Assembly: GCF_007994075.1 (NCBI RefSeq)
Contig: NZ_VIWU01000001.1
Coordinates: 7,316,001 to 7,380,000 of the forward strand
Length of the DNA stretch: 64,000 bases
Source of the DNA: Pseudonocardia hierapolitana
Lineage (GTDB): Bacteria > Actinomycetota > Actinomycetes > Mycobacteriales > Pseudonocardiaceae
Reading direction: 5' to 3'
Of the stretch, positions 31,332 to 41,436 are shown piece after piece (positions within the stretch are counted from its first letter, which is position 1; every line of letters starts with the position of its first letter). The position numbers and the translations under genes were made by a program. A model generated the notes under the pieces. The model made no database searches. It saw only the letters and a program-made list of their open reading frames with translations, and was not told the DNA's origin.

Positions 31332-33419
31332 TCAGGATGTCTTGGCCAGGCTGCGCTTCGCGGCGGCGACCACGTTCTCCGTGGTGAAGCCGTACTCGCG
31401 GAACAGCGTCTGGTAGTCGGCGCTGGCGCCGAAGTGCTCGATCGAGACGTTCTCACCGGCGTCGCCGGTGAAGCGGTACCACGGCTGGGCGATGCCGGCC
31501 TCGACGCTCACCCGCGCCCGGACGGCCGCCGGCAGCACCGACTCGCGGTAGGCCTCGTCCTGCTGCTCGAACCACTCGACGCACGGCATGGACACCACCC
31601 TCGTGGCAACGCCGTCGGCCTCGAGCACCTTCCGGGCCTCGGCCGCGATCTGCAGCTCCGAGCCGGTGGCGATGACGATCACCTGCGGGGCGCCGGAGGA
31701 GGCGTCCGCCAGCACGTAGCCGCCGCGGGCGACGCCCTCGGCCGAGGTGCCCTCCAGCACCGGGAGGTTCTGCCGGGTGAGCGCGAGCCCCTTCGGGCCC
31801 TCGGGCCGCTCCAGCGCGGCGCGCCACGCGTGGGCGGTCTCGTTGGCGTCACCGGGCCGGATGACGTCGAGGCCGGGGATCGCGCGGAGCGCGGCGAGGT
31901 GCTCGACGGGCTGGTGGGTGGGACCGTCCTCGCCGAGGCCGATCGAGTCGTGCGTCCAGACGTAGACCACGCTCGACCGCATCAGCGCGGCGAGGCGCAC
32001 CGCGGGGCGCATGTAGTCGCTGAACACGAGGAACGTGCCGCCGTAGGGGCGGGTGGGGCCGTGCAGCGCGATGCCGTTGAGGATCGCGCCCATCGCGTGC
32101 TCGCGGACCCCGAAGTGCAGGGTGCGGCCGTACGGGTTGGCGTTCCACATCTTCGTGGCGGTGGAGGTGGGCCCGAACGAGTCGGCGCCCTCCATCGTGG
32201 TGTTGTTGCTCTCCGCGAGGTCGGCGGAGCCGCCCCACAGCTCGGGCAGCACGTCCTTGAGCGCGGTGAGCACCTCGCCCGAGGCCTTGCGGGTGGCGAT
32301 GCCCTTGGCGTCGGGCTCCCAGCTCGGCAGCGCCTTCTCCCAGCCGACGGGCAGGTCCCGGCCGAGCACGCGCTCGAAGAGCTCCTTGCGCTCCGGCTCG
32401 CGGGCCACCCACGCGTCGTAGGTCTGCGTCCAGGCCTCGTGCGCCTCGCGGCCGCGGTCGACCACCCTGCGGGCGTGGGCGAGGACGTCGTCGTCGACCT
32501 GGAACGTCTGTTCCGGGTCGAAGCCGAGGATCTTCTTGACCTCGGCGACCTCGTCGGCGCCCAGCGCCGAGCCGTGGGCCTTGCCGGTGTTCATCTTGTT
32601 CGGCGCGGGGAAGCCGATCACCGTGCGCAGCACGATGAAGGAGGGGCGCGTGGTCTCCGCGCGCGCGTTCTCGAGCGCGGACAGCAGGCCGGTGACGTTC
32701 TCCCCGCCCTCGACGACCTGGACGTGCCAGCCGTAGGCCTCGTAGCGCTTGGCGGTGTCCTCCGACAGCGCGATCGTGGTGTCGTCCTCGATGGAGATCT
32801 TGTTGTCGTCGTAGATCACCGTGAGGTTGCCGAGCTGCTGGTGCCCGGCCAGCGATGACGCCTCGGAGGAGATGCCCTCCTCGATGTCCCCGTCGGAGGC
32901 GATCACGTAGATGTGGTGGTCGAACGGGCTCTCGCCGGGGGCGGCGTCCGGGTCGAACAGGCCGCGCTCGCGGCGGGCCGCCATCGCCATGCCGACCGCG
33001 TTGGCCAGGCCCTGGCCGAGCGGGCCGGTGGTGGTCTCGACCCCTGGCGTGTGGCGGTGCTCGGGGTGACCAGGGGTGCGCGACCCCCACGTGCGCAGCG
33101 CCTTCAGGTCGTCGAGCTCCAGGCCGTAGCCGGAGAGGAACAGCTGGATGTAGAGCGTGAGGCTGGAATGCCCGGCGGACAGCACGAACCGGTCGCGGCC
33201 GACCCAGTCGGCGTCGGAGGGGTCGTGCCGCATGACGCGCTGGAAGAGCGTGTAGGCCAGCGGCGCGAGGCTCATGGCGGTGCCGGGGTGGCCGTTGCCC
33301 ACCTTCTGCACGGCGTCGGCGGCCAGCACCCGGACCGTGTCGACGGCCCGGCGGTCCAGGTCGGTCCAGTCGTCGGGGACGCTCGCGCGGGTGAGAGTCT
33401 CGATGTCGGTATCGGCCAC
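31332..33419 (-). CDS. tkt: Transketolase
   Basis: A 695-residue thiamine-diphosphate enzyme that transfers two-carbon units in the pentose phosphate pathway. It has [19 protein letters not shown], the ThDP motif running from [14 protein letters not shown] to IYDDNKIS, the pyrimidine domain with [17 protein letters not shown], and a C-terminal regulatory domain. The start is the GTG at 33419. It heads the operon, divergent from ctaB, with a TAGGCT -10 candidate about 80 bases upstream. Confidence 0.98.
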   Translation of the reverse strand: MADTDIETLTRASVPDDWTDLDRRAVDTVRVLAADAVQKVGNGHPGTAMSLAPLAYTLFQRVMRHDPSDADWVGRDRFVLSAGHSSLTLYIQLFLSGYGLELDDLKALRTWGSRTPGHPEHRHTPGVETTTGPLGQGLANAVGMAMAARRERGLFDPDAAPGESPFDHHIYVIASDGDIEEGISSEASSLAGHQQLGNLTVIYDDNKISIEDDTTIALSEDTAKRYEAYGWHVQVVEGGENVTGLLSALENARAETTRPSFIVLRTVIGFPAPNKMNTGKAHGSALGADEVAEVKKILGFDPEQTFQVDDDVLAHARRVVDRGREAHEAWTQTYDAWVAREPERKELFERVLGRDLPVGWEKALPSWEPDAKGIATRKASGEVLTALKDVLPELWGGSADLAESNNTTMEGADSFGPTSTATKMWNANPYGRTLHFGVREHAMGAILNGIALHGPTRPYGGTFLVFSDYMRPAVRLAALMRSSVVYVWTHDSIGLGEDGPTHQPVEHLAALRAIPGLDVIRPGDANETAHAWRAALERPEGPKGLALTRQNLPVLEGTSAEGVARGGYVLADASSGAPQVIVIATGSELQIAAEARKVLEADGVATRVVSMPCVEWFEQQDEAYRESVLPAAVRARVSVEAGIAQPWYRFTGDAGENVSIEHFGASADYQTLFREYGFTTENVVAAAKRSLAKTS

Positions 33420-33498
33420 AGCTCTTCCCTCGGTTCGGATGGGATGTGCACGCGGTACGCCTCGACGCGACCGCTCAGCGCTGACTCGCTCAGCGACC

Positions 33499-33504
33499 AG
33501 CCTA
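33499..33504 (-). promoter_or_regulatory. -10 box (TAGGCT) for the tkt operon
   Basis: On the minus strand TAGGCT lies 79 bases before the tkt start codon, in the 246-base gap shared with ctaB. It is the best TANNNT candidate there. The leader between it and tkt contains GAGTCAGCGCTGAGC, a near-palindrome. Confidence 0.4.
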
Positions 33505-33588
33505 GTCGCGTCCGGGTGCGGTGTGTGATCACGCGCCGCCCGCCTCGGCAGGGGTCTACCCGGCGGAGGGGGTCGGCATGCCCCGGGC

Positions 33589-33594
33589 TACCAT
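33589..33594 (+). promoter_or_regulatory. -10 box (TACCAT) for ctaB
   Basis: TACCAT lies 71 bases before the chosen ctaB GTG, leaving a leader of about 65 bases. The leader contains a small hairpin (33619-33638). Confidence 0.45.
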
Positions 33595-33618
33595 CGACAA
33601 GCCGTAGAAATAGACCGC

Positions 33619-33638
33619 GAACTCGCGCCCGCGAGTTC
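33619..33638 (+). other. Hairpin in the ctaB leader
   Basis: GAACTCGC and GCGAGTTC form a perfect eight-base stem around a GCCC tetraloop, ending 27 bases before the ctaB start. It would fold in the mRNA leader and could affect stability or translation. Confidence 0.55.
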
Positions 33639-33665
33639 CCCACCACGCGGATCGAGGTTGTGCCG

Positions 33666-34625
33666 GTGACTCTGCCCGTGTCCCGCTCGGGCCACCCGAC
33701 GCAGGGCGTCCCCGGCGCCGCGCGGTCCGGCTGGGAGCGGTTGCGGGACACCGTGCGCGCCTACCTCGGGCTCACGAAGACCCGGATCATCGAGCAGCTG
33801 CTCGTCGTCACCGTGCCGGCCATGTTCCTCGCCGAGCGCGGGGTGCCGTCGGTGTGGCTGATCGTCGCCACGCTGCTCGGCGGCGCGATGGCCGCGGCGA
33901 GCGCACACGCCCTCAACTGCGTGGTCGACGCCGACATCGACGCCGTGATGAAGCGCACCAGCCGTAGGCCACTCGCGAAGGGGCAGGTGCCCACGCGGCA
34001 CGCACTGGTGTTCGGCCTCGTGCTCGGCGTGCTCTCCGCGGTGTGGCTCGGGCTCACCACCAACTGGCTGGCCGCAGGCCTCTCGGTGGCCGCCATCGCG
34101 TTCTACGTGCTCGTCTACACGCTCCTGCTGAAGCGGCGCACCTCGCAGAACATCGTGTGGGGCGGAGCGGCCGGCTGCATGCCGGTGGTGATCGGCTGGG
34201 CCGCGGTCACCGGATCGGTCGAATGGCCGGCGCTGGTGATGTTCGGTGTGATCTTCTTCTGGACGCCGCCGCACTTCTGGGCGCTCGCCATGCGCTACCG
34301 CGATGACTACGCCGCGGCGAAGGTCCCGATGCTGCCCGTGGTGGTGCCGCCGGAGCAGGTGTCGCGGCGCATCGTCATGTACTCGTGGGTGATGGCCGCT
34401 TGGTCGCTCCTGCTGCTCCCGGCCACCTCCTGGATCTACGCCGCCGTCGCCGCGCTGGGCGGCACCTGGTTCGTCCTGCAGGCCCACCGCCTGCACCGGG
34501 GCGTGCTGGCCGGGGTGGAGGCGCGCCCGATGCGCCTGTTCCACCTCTCGAACATCTACCTCTGCTGCCTCTTCGCGGCGATCGCCGTGGATGCCGCGAT
34601 CGGCCTGCCGGTCCTCTCCTTCTGA
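33666..34625 (+). CDS. ctaB: Protohaem IX farnesyltransferase (haem O synthase)
   Basis: A 319-residue polytopic membrane prenyltransferase that adds farnesyl to haem B, giving haem O for cytochrome oxidase. The prenyl-diphosphate motif is [20 protein letters not shown], with spaced aspartates, and a second conserved loop reads [21 protein letters not shown]. About eight to nine hydrophobic helices follow. The GTG at 33666 is preferred, with GAGG eight bases upstream; a GTG two codons earlier is too close. ctaA, the next step, lies at 37.3-38.3 kb. Confidence 0.94.
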   Translation: MTLPVSRSGHPTQGVPGAARSGWERLRDTVRAYLGLTKTRIIEQLLVVTVPAMFLAERGVPSVWLIVATLLGGAMAAASAHALNCVVDADIDAVMKRTSRRPLAKGQVPTRHALVFGLVLGVLSAVWLGLTTNWLAAGLSVAAIAFYVLVYTLLLKRRTSQNIVWGGAAGCMPVVIGWAAVTGSVEWPALVMFGVIFFWTPPHFWALAMRYRDDYAAAKVPMLPVVVPPEQVSRRIVMYSWVMAAWSLLLLPATSWIYAAVAALGGTWFVLQAHRLHRGVLAGVEARPMRLFHLSNIYLCCLFAAIAVDAAIGLPVLSF

Positions 34626-34643
34626 TCCGGCGCGTCGGCTCCG

Positions 34644-34686
34644 CTGCCGTGGGGGCATGATCCGAGGCTTCGGTTGCCCACGGCAG
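34644..34686. terminator. Inverted repeat downstream of ctaB
   Basis: CTGCCGTGGG (34644-34653) pairs with CCCACGGCAG (34677-34686) around a 23-base loop that can extend the stem with GGGCA/TGCCC. It starts 18 bases after the ctaB stop and lies just before a stronger hairpin. Confidence 0.55.
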
Positions 34687-34689
34687 TCG

Positions 34690-34732
34690 GGCCTTCGGTG
34701 GCGCCGCGCATCGTGCGGCGCCACCGAAGGCC
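34690..34732. terminator. Strong two-way terminator hairpin between ctaB and fdhA
   Basis: A perfect 18-base stem (34690-34707 with 34715-34732) closes a seven-base loop. Both arms are very GC-rich. The site lies between convergent genes and should stop transcription from ctaB; it may also act on the fdhA side. Confidence 0.75.
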
Positions 34733-34827
34733 GGTGTGGCGGACATGATCAACGCTTCGGAGCGGAAACGGCCGAATCCCGCCGCGAATGCACCGAAACA
34801 CCGATCAAGGCCCGGTGACAGGCTGAT

Positions 34828-34851
34828 GATCGGGCGCCAACACGCCCGATC
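34828..34851 (-). terminator. Hairpin downstream of fdhA
   Basis: GATCGGGCG and CGCCCGATC form a perfect nine-base stem around the loop CCAACA, 62 bases beyond the fdhA stop codon. It probably contributes to ending the fdhA transcript. Confidence 0.5.
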
Positions 34852-34912
34852 CGGCAACACCCTCACGCACGACCATGTGCACCCGAAACCGCAGGTCATG
34901 CGCGACCGCAGC

Positions 34913-36133
34913 TCAGGCTGCCTTCGGGATCATCCCGTGCGGGTCGATCACGTACTTGCGGGCGGCGCCCTTGTCGAACTCCTGGTACCCGCGCGGGGCG
35001 TCGTCGAGCGGGATGACGGTGGCGTTGACCGCCTTCGCGATCTGGGCCTTGCCGTGCAGGATGCTCATCATCAGCCCGCGGTTGTACCTGAGAACCGGGC
35101 ACTGGCCGGTGGTGAACGCGTGGCTCTTCGCCCAGCCGAGCCCGAGACGGACCTTGAGCGTGCCCTCCTTGGCGTCGGGGTCGGGGGCGCCCGGGTCGCC
35201 CGTGACGTAGAGGCCCGGGATGCCGAGCCGGCCACCGGCCCGCGTGATCGACATGACCGAGTTCAGCACGGCGGCCGGTTGTTCGCCGGCATCCGCGCCG
35301 TGCCCGGACGCCTCGAACCCCACGGCGTCGACCGCGCAGTCGACCTCGTTCGTGCCGAGGATCTCCGCGATCTGGTCCTCCAGCGTGGCGTCGAGGGAGA
35401 TGTCCACGGTCTCGCAGCCGAACGAGCGTGCCTGCTCCAGGCGCTGTTTGTTGAGGTCCCCGACGATGACGACGGCGGCGCCGAGCAACTGCGCCGAGTG
35501 GGCGGCGGCCAGCCCGACCGGCCCCGCCCCCGCGACGTAGACCGTCGAGCCGGTGGTCACGCCGGCCGTGTGGGCGCCGTGGTAGCCGGTGGGGAAGATG
35601 TCCGACAGCATCGTCAGGTCGAGGATCTTCTCCAGCGCCTGGTTCCGGTCGGGGAACTTCAGGCAGTTGAAGTCGGCGAACGGGACCATGACGTACTCGG
35701 CCTGCCCGCCTGCCCAGCCGCCCATGTCGACGTAGCCGTACGCCGATCCGGCGCGGGCCGGGTTGACGTTGAGGCAGACGCCGGTCTGCCCCTCGTGGCA
35801 GTTGCGGCAGCGCCCGCACGCGATGTTGAACGGCACGGAGACGATGTCGCCGACGTCGAGGAACTGGACGTCCTCGCCCTTCTCGACGATCTCCCCGGTG
35901 ATCTCGTGGCCGAGCGTCTGCCCGGGCGGCGCGGTGGTGCGGCCGCGCACCATGTGCTGATCGGATCCGCAGATGTTCGTGGCGACGTTGCGCAGGATGA
36001 CCCCGTGCACGGCCTTCTGGGTCAGGCCCTTGCTCTTCGACACGTCGGCGGGCACCTCGAGCTTCGGTGGGTCGTGGTCCTCGACGACGACCCGGCCGGG
36101 CTCCTTGTAGACGACGATCTTGTTTCCACCCAT
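34913..36133 (-). CDS. fdhA: Glutathione-independent formaldehyde dehydrogenase (zinc alcohol dehydrogenase family)
   Basis: A 406-residue zinc-dependent dehydrogenase that matches the Pseudomonas putida FdhA type, an NAD enzyme that disproportionates or oxidises aldehydes without a thiol cofactor. Zinc residues appear in NICGSDQHM and LGHEITGEIVEKGED; the structural zinc cysteines are in CGRCRNCHEGQTGVC; the NAD loop is VAGAGPVGLAA. The ATG follows GAGGTGGA. Mycothiol-dependent enzymes usually do this job in actinobacteria, so this is a second route to formaldehyde or aldehyde removal. It stands alone between ctaB and qor. Confidence 0.92.
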   Translation of the reverse strand: MGGNKIVVYKEPGRVVVEDHDPPKLEVPADVSKSKGLTQKAVHGVILRNVATNICGSDQHMVRGRTTAPPGQTLGHEITGEIVEKGEDVQFLDVGDIVSVPFNIACGRCRNCHEGQTGVCLNVNPARAGSAYGYVDMGGWAGGQAEYVMVPFADFNCLKFPDRNQALEKILDLTMLSDIFPTGYHGAHTAGVTTGSTVYVAGAGPVGLAAAHSAQLLGAAVVIVGDLNKQRLEQARSFGCETVDISLDATLEDQIAEILGTNEVDCAVDAVGFEASGHGADAGEQPAAVLNSVMSITRAGGRLGIPGLYVTGDPGAPDPDAKEGTLKVRLGLGWAKSHAFTTGQCPVLRYNRGLMMSILHGKAQIAKAVNATVIPLDDAPRGYQEFDKGAARKYVIDPHGMIPKAA

Positions 36134-36335
36134 TTGTGATCCACCTCACTCCGGTTCCGACCCCGGGTCTACTCCGGGTCGGGCGAGGCCACAAGGGGGC
36201 CATCAGGCCCCTCGCGGGTGTGTGGCGTTCACCCCGGGCCGTCGACGTCGCCGGGCGATCGCCGACAACCGCGGGGTCTCGGTGGTGGACTTCAGCTCGA
36301 TCCGGCTGTTGCGTGGGCGGGCGCGGGCCGGCACG

Positions 36336-37307
36336 TCACGGGATCAGCAGCAGCTTGCCCGTCGTCCGCCGGGCCTGCAGGTCCTCGTGGGCGGTGCGGG
36401 CCTCGGCGAGCGGGTAGCGGTGGCCGATCCGCACGTCGAGGGTGCCGTCGGCCACGGCCGAGTAGACGGCCGCTGCGCGGGCGGTGAGCTCGTCGCGGGT
36501 GGCGTTGTAGTCGAACAGCTTGGGGCGGGTGAGGAACACCGAGCCCGCGGCGTTGAGCCGCTGCGGGTCGACCGGCGGCACGGGCCCGCTGCTGGCTCCG
36601 AACAGCACCAGCATGCCCCGGCGGCGCAGGGAGGCGAGGCTCGCGTCGAACGTCGTGGCGCCCACGCTGTCGTAGGCCACGTGCACACCGTCGCCGCCGG
36701 TGAGCTCGCGGACCGCGGCGGCGAGGTCGTCCACCTCGGTGTAGCGGATCACCTCGGCAGCGCCTGCGCCACGCGCCAGCTCCTCCTTCTCCGCGGTGGA
36801 CACCGTCGCGATCACCCGACCTCCGCGCGCCGCGGCGAGCTGGGTGAGCAACAACCCGACGCCACCGGCCGCCGCGTGCACGAGCAGGTTCTCGCCGGCC
36901 TGCACCGGGTGGCAGTCGGTGACGAGGAAGTGGGCGGTCATGCCCTGCAGCAGCGCGCCGACGGCCACGTCGTCGGACACCGCGTCGGGCACGGCGACCG
37001 CCTTGTCGGCGGCGATGGCCACCAGCTCGGCGTAGCTGCCCAGGTTCTCCGCCCACGCGACGCGGTCGCCCACCGCGAACCCGGCGACGCCCTCGCCGAC
37101 GGCCCGCACCCGACCCGCGCCCTCCAGGCCGGGCACGTAGGGCAGGGGCATCGGGTAGATGCCTTCGCGCTGGTAGGTGTCGATGTAGTTGATGCCGGCG
37201 GCCGCCACCTCGACGAGGAGCTCGCCGGGCCCCGCCTGCGGGTCCGGCAGCTCCACCGGCGTCAGGACGTCGGGGCCACCTGCCGAGCTGATCTGGATCG
37301 CGCGCAC
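36336..37307 (-). CDS. qor: NADPH:quinone oxidoreductase (zeta-crystallin type)
   Basis: A 323-residue medium-chain reductase without zinc sites. It starts VRAIQISSAGGPDVL and has INYIDTYQREGIYP, PYVPGLEGAGRV, the NADPH loop HAAAGGVGLLLTQLA and YDSVGATTFDASL. It would reduce quinones by one or two electrons in the cytosol. The GTG start at 37307 is 7 bases after the ctaA stop, so the two are co-transcribed, the same order as in M. tuberculosis. Confidence 0.93.
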   Translation of the reverse strand: MRAIQISSAGGPDVLTPVELPDPQAGPGELLVEVAAAGINYIDTYQREGIYPMPLPYVPGLEGAGRVRAVGEGVAGFAVGDRVAWAENLGSYAELVAIAADKAVAVPDAVSDDVAVGALLQGMTAHFLVTDCHPVQAGENLLVHAAAGGVGLLLTQLAAARGGRVIATVSTAEKEELARGAGAAEVIRYTEVDDLAAAVRELTGGDGVHVAYDSVGATTFDASLASLRRRGMLVLFGASSGPVPPVDPQRLNAAGSVFLTRPKLFDYNATRDELTARAAAVYSAVADGTLDVRIGHRYPLAEARTAHEDLQARRTTGKLLLIP

Positions 37308-37314
37308 GGACCGA

Positions 37315-38280
37315 TCATGCCCCGCTGTCGGTGAGGGCGGGCGCGCGGGCCGGAGCGGGCGCGGGGACCGCCGGTCGCTCGGTGAGCGCGGCCCACATCG
37401 CCGCGGCCGCGACCGTGACGAGCGCGGCCCCGAGCACGTGCAGCGACACGAGCACCTCGGGCACGCCGAGCGCGTACTGGATGCCGCCGAGCAATCCCTG
37501 CGCGAGGACGACCGCCACCAGTACGGCGTACCGGCGCAGCACCCGGGCCGGCGCGGCGACGGCGCGCAGCGCGAAGCCCAGCCCGACCAGCAGGCCGAGG
37601 TAGCCGACCAGTAGCTCGGCGTGCACCTGCGCGACGGTCTCGACGCCGACCTGCAACCGCGGGGTCTGCGCGTCGCCGGCGTGGGGTCCCGCCGCGGTGA
37701 CGAACGAGCCTGCGACGAGCACGGCGGCGAGGACGGCGGTGCTGGTGGCCACCAGCCCGCGGACGGGCCCGGGGACGAACCTGCGCGGCGGGCCTGCACC
37801 GTCGGATGCGGCCGCGACCAGCTGCATCGCGAGCCAGACGAGGATCATCGACACGAGCAGGTGGACGCTGACGCTCCACCACACCAGCCCCAGCAGCACC
37901 ACGCCCCCGCCGATCACGGCCTGGGCGATCACCCCGAGCGGCTGCACGAGGGCGAGCCGGGTGAGCCGGGCCCGCCGCGGGCGCGTGCCGAGCGCCGCGA
38001 GGAAGCACGCGCCCGCGACCAGCACGACGACACCGGTGAGCAGCCGATTGCCGAACTCGATCCACTGGGTGAGGGGTTCCACCTCGGGGTGCGGGGTGGG
38101 CACGAGGCTGCCGGGGAAGCACTCCGGCCAGGTCGGGCAGCCCAGCCCCGAACCGGTAACGCGCACGACCGACCCGGTGACCGCGATACCGGCCTGCGCC
38201 ACCACCGCGGCGACCGCGAGCACCCGCATCACCGACGGGGAGGTGTCCGGCAGGCGATCGAGGAAGGCGGGTCGGGTCAC
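37315..38280 (-). CDS. ctaA: Haem A synthase (CtaA)
   Basis: A 321-residue membrane protein with eight predicted helices that oxidises the methyl group of haem O to give haem A. It has the loop cysteine pair in [14 protein letters not shown], the haem histidines in helices near [10 protein letters not shown] and [10 protein letters not shown], and HVLGAALVT near the end. The start is set at the GTG at 38280 because a TACGAT box (38287-38292) lies six bases upstream; the GTG at 38286, directly against that box, would not be transcribed from it. The proline/alanine tail is not conserved. Confidence 0.93.
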   Translation of the reverse strand: MTRPAFLDRLPDTSPSVMRVLAVAAVVAQAGIAVTGSVVRVTGSGLGCPTWPECFPGSLVPTPHPEVEPLTQWIEFGNRLLTGVVVLVAGACFLAALGTRPRRARLTRLALVQPLGVIAQAVIGGGVVLLGLVWWSVSVHLLVSMILVWLAMQLVAAASDGAGPPRRFVPGPVRGLVATSTAVLAAVLVAGSFVTAAGPHAGDAQTPRLQVGVETVAQVHAELLVGYLGLLVGLGFALRAVAAPARVLRRYAVLVAVVLAQGLLGGIQYALGVPEVLVSLHVLGAALVTVAAAAMWAALTERPAVPAPAPARAPALTDSGA

Positions 38281-38286
38281 CGACAC

Positions 38287-38292
38287 ATCGTA
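38287..38292 (-). promoter_or_regulatory. -10 box (TACGAT) of leaderless ctaA promoter
   Basis: On the minus strand TACGAT is followed by six bases and then the GTG at 38280. This spacing matches the other leaderless promoters in the window and decides the ctaA start. Confidence 0.5.
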
Positions 38293-38374
38293 GAAGACCG
38301 CATTCCCCGAGCATGGAGCGGCGCTCGACGGGGCACCCGTCGATCGGGGGGCTGACAGGCCGGTCGCCGGGTCC

Positions 38375-38380
38375 TACCGT
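38375..38380 (+). promoter_or_regulatory. -10 box (TACCGT) for ctaD and its leader ORF
   Basis: TACCGT lies five bases before the ATG of a nine-codon leader ORF and 31 bases before the ctaD ATG. The transcript would begin at about 38386. Confidence 0.5.
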
Positions 38381-38385
38381 CATTC

Positions 38386-38415
38386 ATGCAGCCCAACGCA
38401 GGGAGGCACCGATGA
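38386..38415 (+). CDS. Possible nine-codon leader ORF overlapping the ctaD start
   Basis: ATG at 38386 opens a frame encoding MQPNAGRHR, and its stop codon TGA overlaps the ctaD ATG (ATGA). The ATG lies at the predicted transcript start, so it would be read as a leaderless start. The ctaD ribosome site GGGAGG lies inside this ORF, so translation of the leader could affect ctaD initiation. It may equally be chance. Confidence 0.35.
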   Translation: MQPNAGRHR

Positions 38416-40160
38416 CCGCCGTCGAGCCGAAGCCGATCACGCCGCCGTATCCGGTCCGCAGAACGCCGAAGGGTTCGACGTTCGCCAGGATGCTGCGGAC
38501 GACGGACCCCAAGGACATCGCGATCCTCTACCTGGTCACGTCGTTCGCGTTCTTCCTCGTCGGTGGCGCGATGGCCCTGCTGATGCGCGGCGAGCTGGCC
38601 GTGCCGGGCCTGCAGTTCCTGTCGAACGAGCAGTACAACCAGCTGTTCACCGTGCACGGCACGATCATGCTGCTGCTGTACGCGACGCCGATCCTGTTCG
38701 GCTTCGCGAACTACATCGTGCCGCTGCAGATCGGCTCGCCGGACGTGGCGTTCCCGCGCTTGAACGCGTTTTCGTACTGGCTGTTCCTGTTCGGCGGGCT
38801 CACCGTGATGTCCGGCTTCCTCACGCCGGGCGGGGCGGCCGACTTCGGCTGGTTCGCCTATGCGCCCCTGCACAACGCCACGTTCTCGCCGGGCGCGGGT
38901 GGCGACCTGTGGGCGGTGGGCCTCATCGTGTCCGGTCTCGGCACGATCCTCGGCGGCGTCAACTTCACCACCACGATCGTCTGCATGCGGGCCCCGGGCA
39001 TGACGATGTTCCGGGTGCCGATCTTCACCTGGAACATCCTGGTCACGATGATCCTCGTGCTGATCGCCTTCCCGGTGCTCACGGCGGGGCTGTTCGGGAT
39101 ACTGGCCGACCGGCACCTCGGCTCCCACGTGTTCGACCCGGCCAACGGTGGGGCGATCCTGTGGCAGCACCTGTTCTGGTACTTCGGCCACCCCGAGGTC
39201 TACATCGTCGCGCTGCCGTTCTTCGGCATCATCACCGAGGTCATCCCGGTGTTCAGCCGCAAGCCGATCTTCGGGTACAAGACGCTGGTGTTCGCCACGA
39301 TCGCGATCGGTGTGCTGTCGGCCGCGGTGTGGGCGCACCACATGTTCGCCACCGGCGCGGTGCTGCTCGCGTTCTTCTCTCTCACCACGTTCCTGATCGC
39401 GATCCCCACTGGCATCAAGTTCGTGAACTGGATCGGCACGATGTGGCGGGGGTCGGTCACGTTCGAGACGCCGATGCTGTTCAGCGTCGGCTTTCTGATC
39501 ACGTTCCTGTTCGGCGGGCTGACCGGCATCCTGCTGGCGTCCCCGCCGCTGGATTTCCACGTCTCCGACACCTACTTCGTGGTGGCGCACTTCCACTACG
39601 TGCTGTTCGGCACGATCGTGTTCGCCACGTACGCCGGCCTCTACTTCTGGTTCCCGAAGATGACCGGCCGGATGCTGGACGAGACCTGGGGCAAGGTCCA
39701 CTTCTGGCTCACGTTCGTCGGGTTCCACCTGACGTTCCTGGTGCAGCACTGGCTGGGCAACGAGGGCTTCCCGCGCCGCTACGCCGACTACCTGCCCGTC
39801 GACGGATTCACGGTCCTGAACGCGCTCTCATCGATCGGGGCGTTCGTGCTGGGGGCGTCGGTGCTGCCGTTCATCTGGAACGTGTTCCGCAGCTACCGCT
39901 ACGGGCGGGTGGTCACCGTGGACGACCCGTGGGGCTTCGGCAACTCCCTGGAGTGGGCCACGTCCTGCCCGCCGCCGCGGCACAACTTCACCGAGCTGCC
40001 CCGGATCCGGTCGGAGCGCCCGGCGTTCGAGCTGCACTACCCGCACCTGGTGGAGCGCTTCCGCGCCGAGGCGCACCTCGGCCGCGCCGACCCGGGCGAG
40101 CGGCTGGCCCAGCAGGTCGGTAGCGAGGAGCAGCCATCGGAGGAGCCCAAGTCGCGGTGA
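38412..40160 (+). CDS. ctaD: Cytochrome c oxidase subunit I (aa3 type)
   Basis: A 582-residue catalytic subunit of the terminal oxidase, with 12 membrane helices. Metal ligands are visible: the low-spin haem histidine in [10 protein letters not shown], the CuB histidine and cross-linked tyrosine in [13 protein letters not shown], the paired CuB histidines in WAHHMFATG, and the two haem histidines in [10 protein letters not shown]. The ATG at 38412 follows GGGAGG. Subunits II and III are not in the window. A leader ORF overlaps its start. In M. tuberculosis ctaD lies at a different locus. Confidence 0.97.
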   Translation: MTAVEPKPITPPYPVRRTPKGSTFARMLRTTDPKDIAILYLVTSFAFFLVGGAMALLMRGELAVPGLQFLSNEQYNQLFTVHGTIMLLLYATPILFGFANYIVPLQIGSPDVAFPRLNAFSYWLFLFGGLTVMSGFLTPGGAADFGWFAYAPLHNATFSPGAGGDLWAVGLIVSGLGTILGGVNFTTTIVCMRAPGMTMFRVPIFTWNILVTMILVLIAFPVLTAGLFGILADRHLGSHVFDPANGGAILWQHLFWYFGHPEVYIVALPFFGIITEVIPVFSRKPIFGYKTLVFATIAIGVLSAAVWAHHMFATGAVLLAFFSLTTFLIAIPTGIKFVNWIGTMWRGSVTFETPMLFSVGFLITFLFGGLTGILLASPPLDFHVSDTYFVVAHFHYVLFGTIVFATYAGLYFWFPKMTGRMLDETWGKVHFWLTFVGFHLTFLVQHWLGNEGFPRRYADYLPVDGFTVLNALSSIGAFVLGASVLPFIWNVFRSYRYGRVVTVDDPWGFGNSLEWATSCPPPRHNFTELPRIRSERPAFELHYPHLVERFRAEAHLGRADPGERLAQQVGSEEQPSEEPKSR

Positions 40161-40169
40161 CGGGCCGGG

Positions 40170-41435
40170 TCAGCCCGGCCGGCGCCCCGGCGAACCGAAC
40201 CGCAGGGGGTCGAACGGGCCCAGTTCCGGCACGGGGTGCGAGGTCATCACCGTGCGGGCGAGGAGCTTGCCGGTCACCGGCCCGAGCGTGACCCCCCACA
40301 TCCCGTGGCCGCCAGCGACGTGCACTCCCGGCATCCGGGTCGGCCCGATGAGGGGGAGCCCGTCGGGCGTGAGCGGGCGGGGGCCGACCCACGGGTCGCG
40401 GACGTCGGCGAGGTCGACGCCGCGCAGGTAGGGCGCGACCGAGCGGACGATCGCGGCGACGCGCCTGCCGTCGAACGGCGCGTCGCGATCCGCGATCTCC
40501 ATCGTGCCGGCCACGCGGACCCGCTCCCCGAGCGGCGTGAGTGCGACCCGCGCCGCCGGCAGGTAGACCGGCTGGGGCAACGGCCGGTCGGCCGCGGCGC
40601 TGAACGAGTAGCCGCGCCCGGCCTGGACCGGCAGCCGCACGCCCACCGTGCGCGCGAGCTCGGGCAGCCACGCGCCGGTGGCGAGGACGACCGCGTCGGC
40701 GGGCTCCGGCCGGTCGGTCCACGTGTCCACCTGCAACCCGGCGGGGCCGAACCGCACCGCCCGCACCCGGGCGCCCGCGACGATCCGGCCGCCGCGGGAC
40801 CGGACGGAGTCGGCGAGGGCCGAGAGGAACCGGCCCGGGTCGACGTGGCGCTGGCCGTCGAGGCGCAGGACCGAGCGGATCCGCTCGGAGAACGGCGGGC
40901 CGACGTCGGCCATCGCGGTCAGGCGGACGTCCTGGCCCGCCGCCCGCACCGCGGCGAGCTCGTGCCGCAGGCCGGCGTCGTCGCCCGGGTCCGGGAACCC
41001 GATGAGGACGGGCGCCTCGTGCGTCGGCGCCGCGACCCCGCCGGCGGCCAGCTCGTCGAAGGCGGCGAGCGCGCCGCGGTCCAGCGGGGTGAGCGCGGCG
41101 AGCCCCGCCCGCCAGGTCCCCGAGGTGGAGCGGGCGGCGAACCGGAGGAGGAACGCGAGCGTCGCGGGCGTCGGCCGCGGCGTCACGTGTAGCGGCGAGG
41201 CCGGGTCGAGCAGGCCGCGCAACCCCTCGCGCAGCAGGCCCGGCTCGGGCAGCGGCACCGCCATGACCGGGGTGAGGTAGCCGGCGTTGCCCCAGGACGC
41301 CCCCGCGCCGACGTCCGAGCGGTCGAGCACGGTGACCTCGGCGCCGTGCTCCTGCAGGAACCACGCCGTGGCGAGGCCGACCATGCCTGCACCTGCGACG
41401 ACGACTCGGCGGGGTGGGTGGGGCGGGACGTGCAT
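40170..41435 (-). CDS. DadA-like FAD-dependent D-amino-acid dehydrogenase
   Basis: A 421-residue flavoprotein of the DAO superfamily resembling the D-amino-acid dehydrogenase small subunit, which deaminates D-amino acids and passes electrons to the respiratory chain. It has the dinucleotide motif VVVAGAGMVGLATAWFL, GASWGNAGYLTPV, PVQAGRGYSFS and the C-terminal GPRPLTPDGLPLIGPT with GHGMWGVTLGP. It lies one base downstream of the PucR gene on the same strand. The neighbouring transporter and N-acyl-D-amino-acid deacylase support a role in D-amino-acid breakdown. The exact substrate is inferred. Confidence 0.83.
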   Translation of the reverse strand: MHVPPHPPRRVVVAGAGMVGLATAWFLQEHGAEVTVLDRSDVGAGASWGNAGYLTPVMAVPLPEPGLLREGLRGLLDPASPLHVTPRPTPATLAFLLRFAARSTSGTWRAGLAALTPLDRGALAAFDELAAGGVAAPTHEAPVLIGFPDPGDDAGLRHELAAVRAAGQDVRLTAMADVGPPFSERIRSVLRLDGQRHVDPGRFLSALADSVRSRGGRIVAGARVRAVRFGPAGLQVDTWTDRPEPADAVVLATGAWLPELARTVGVRLPVQAGRGYSFSAAADRPLPQPVYLPAARVALTPLGERVRVAGTMEIADRDAPFDGRRVAAIVRSVAPYLRGVDLADVRDPWVGPRPLTPDGLPLIGPTRMPGVHVAGGHGMWGVTLGPVTGKLLARTVMTSHPVPELGPFDPLRFGSPGRRPG

Positions 41436-41436
41436 C

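Noticed and set aside
36188..36335. Short plus-strand frames between fdhA and qor
   Set aside because: No start with a ribosome site and no recognisable domain; the gap is under 210 bases and looks like ordinary spacer.
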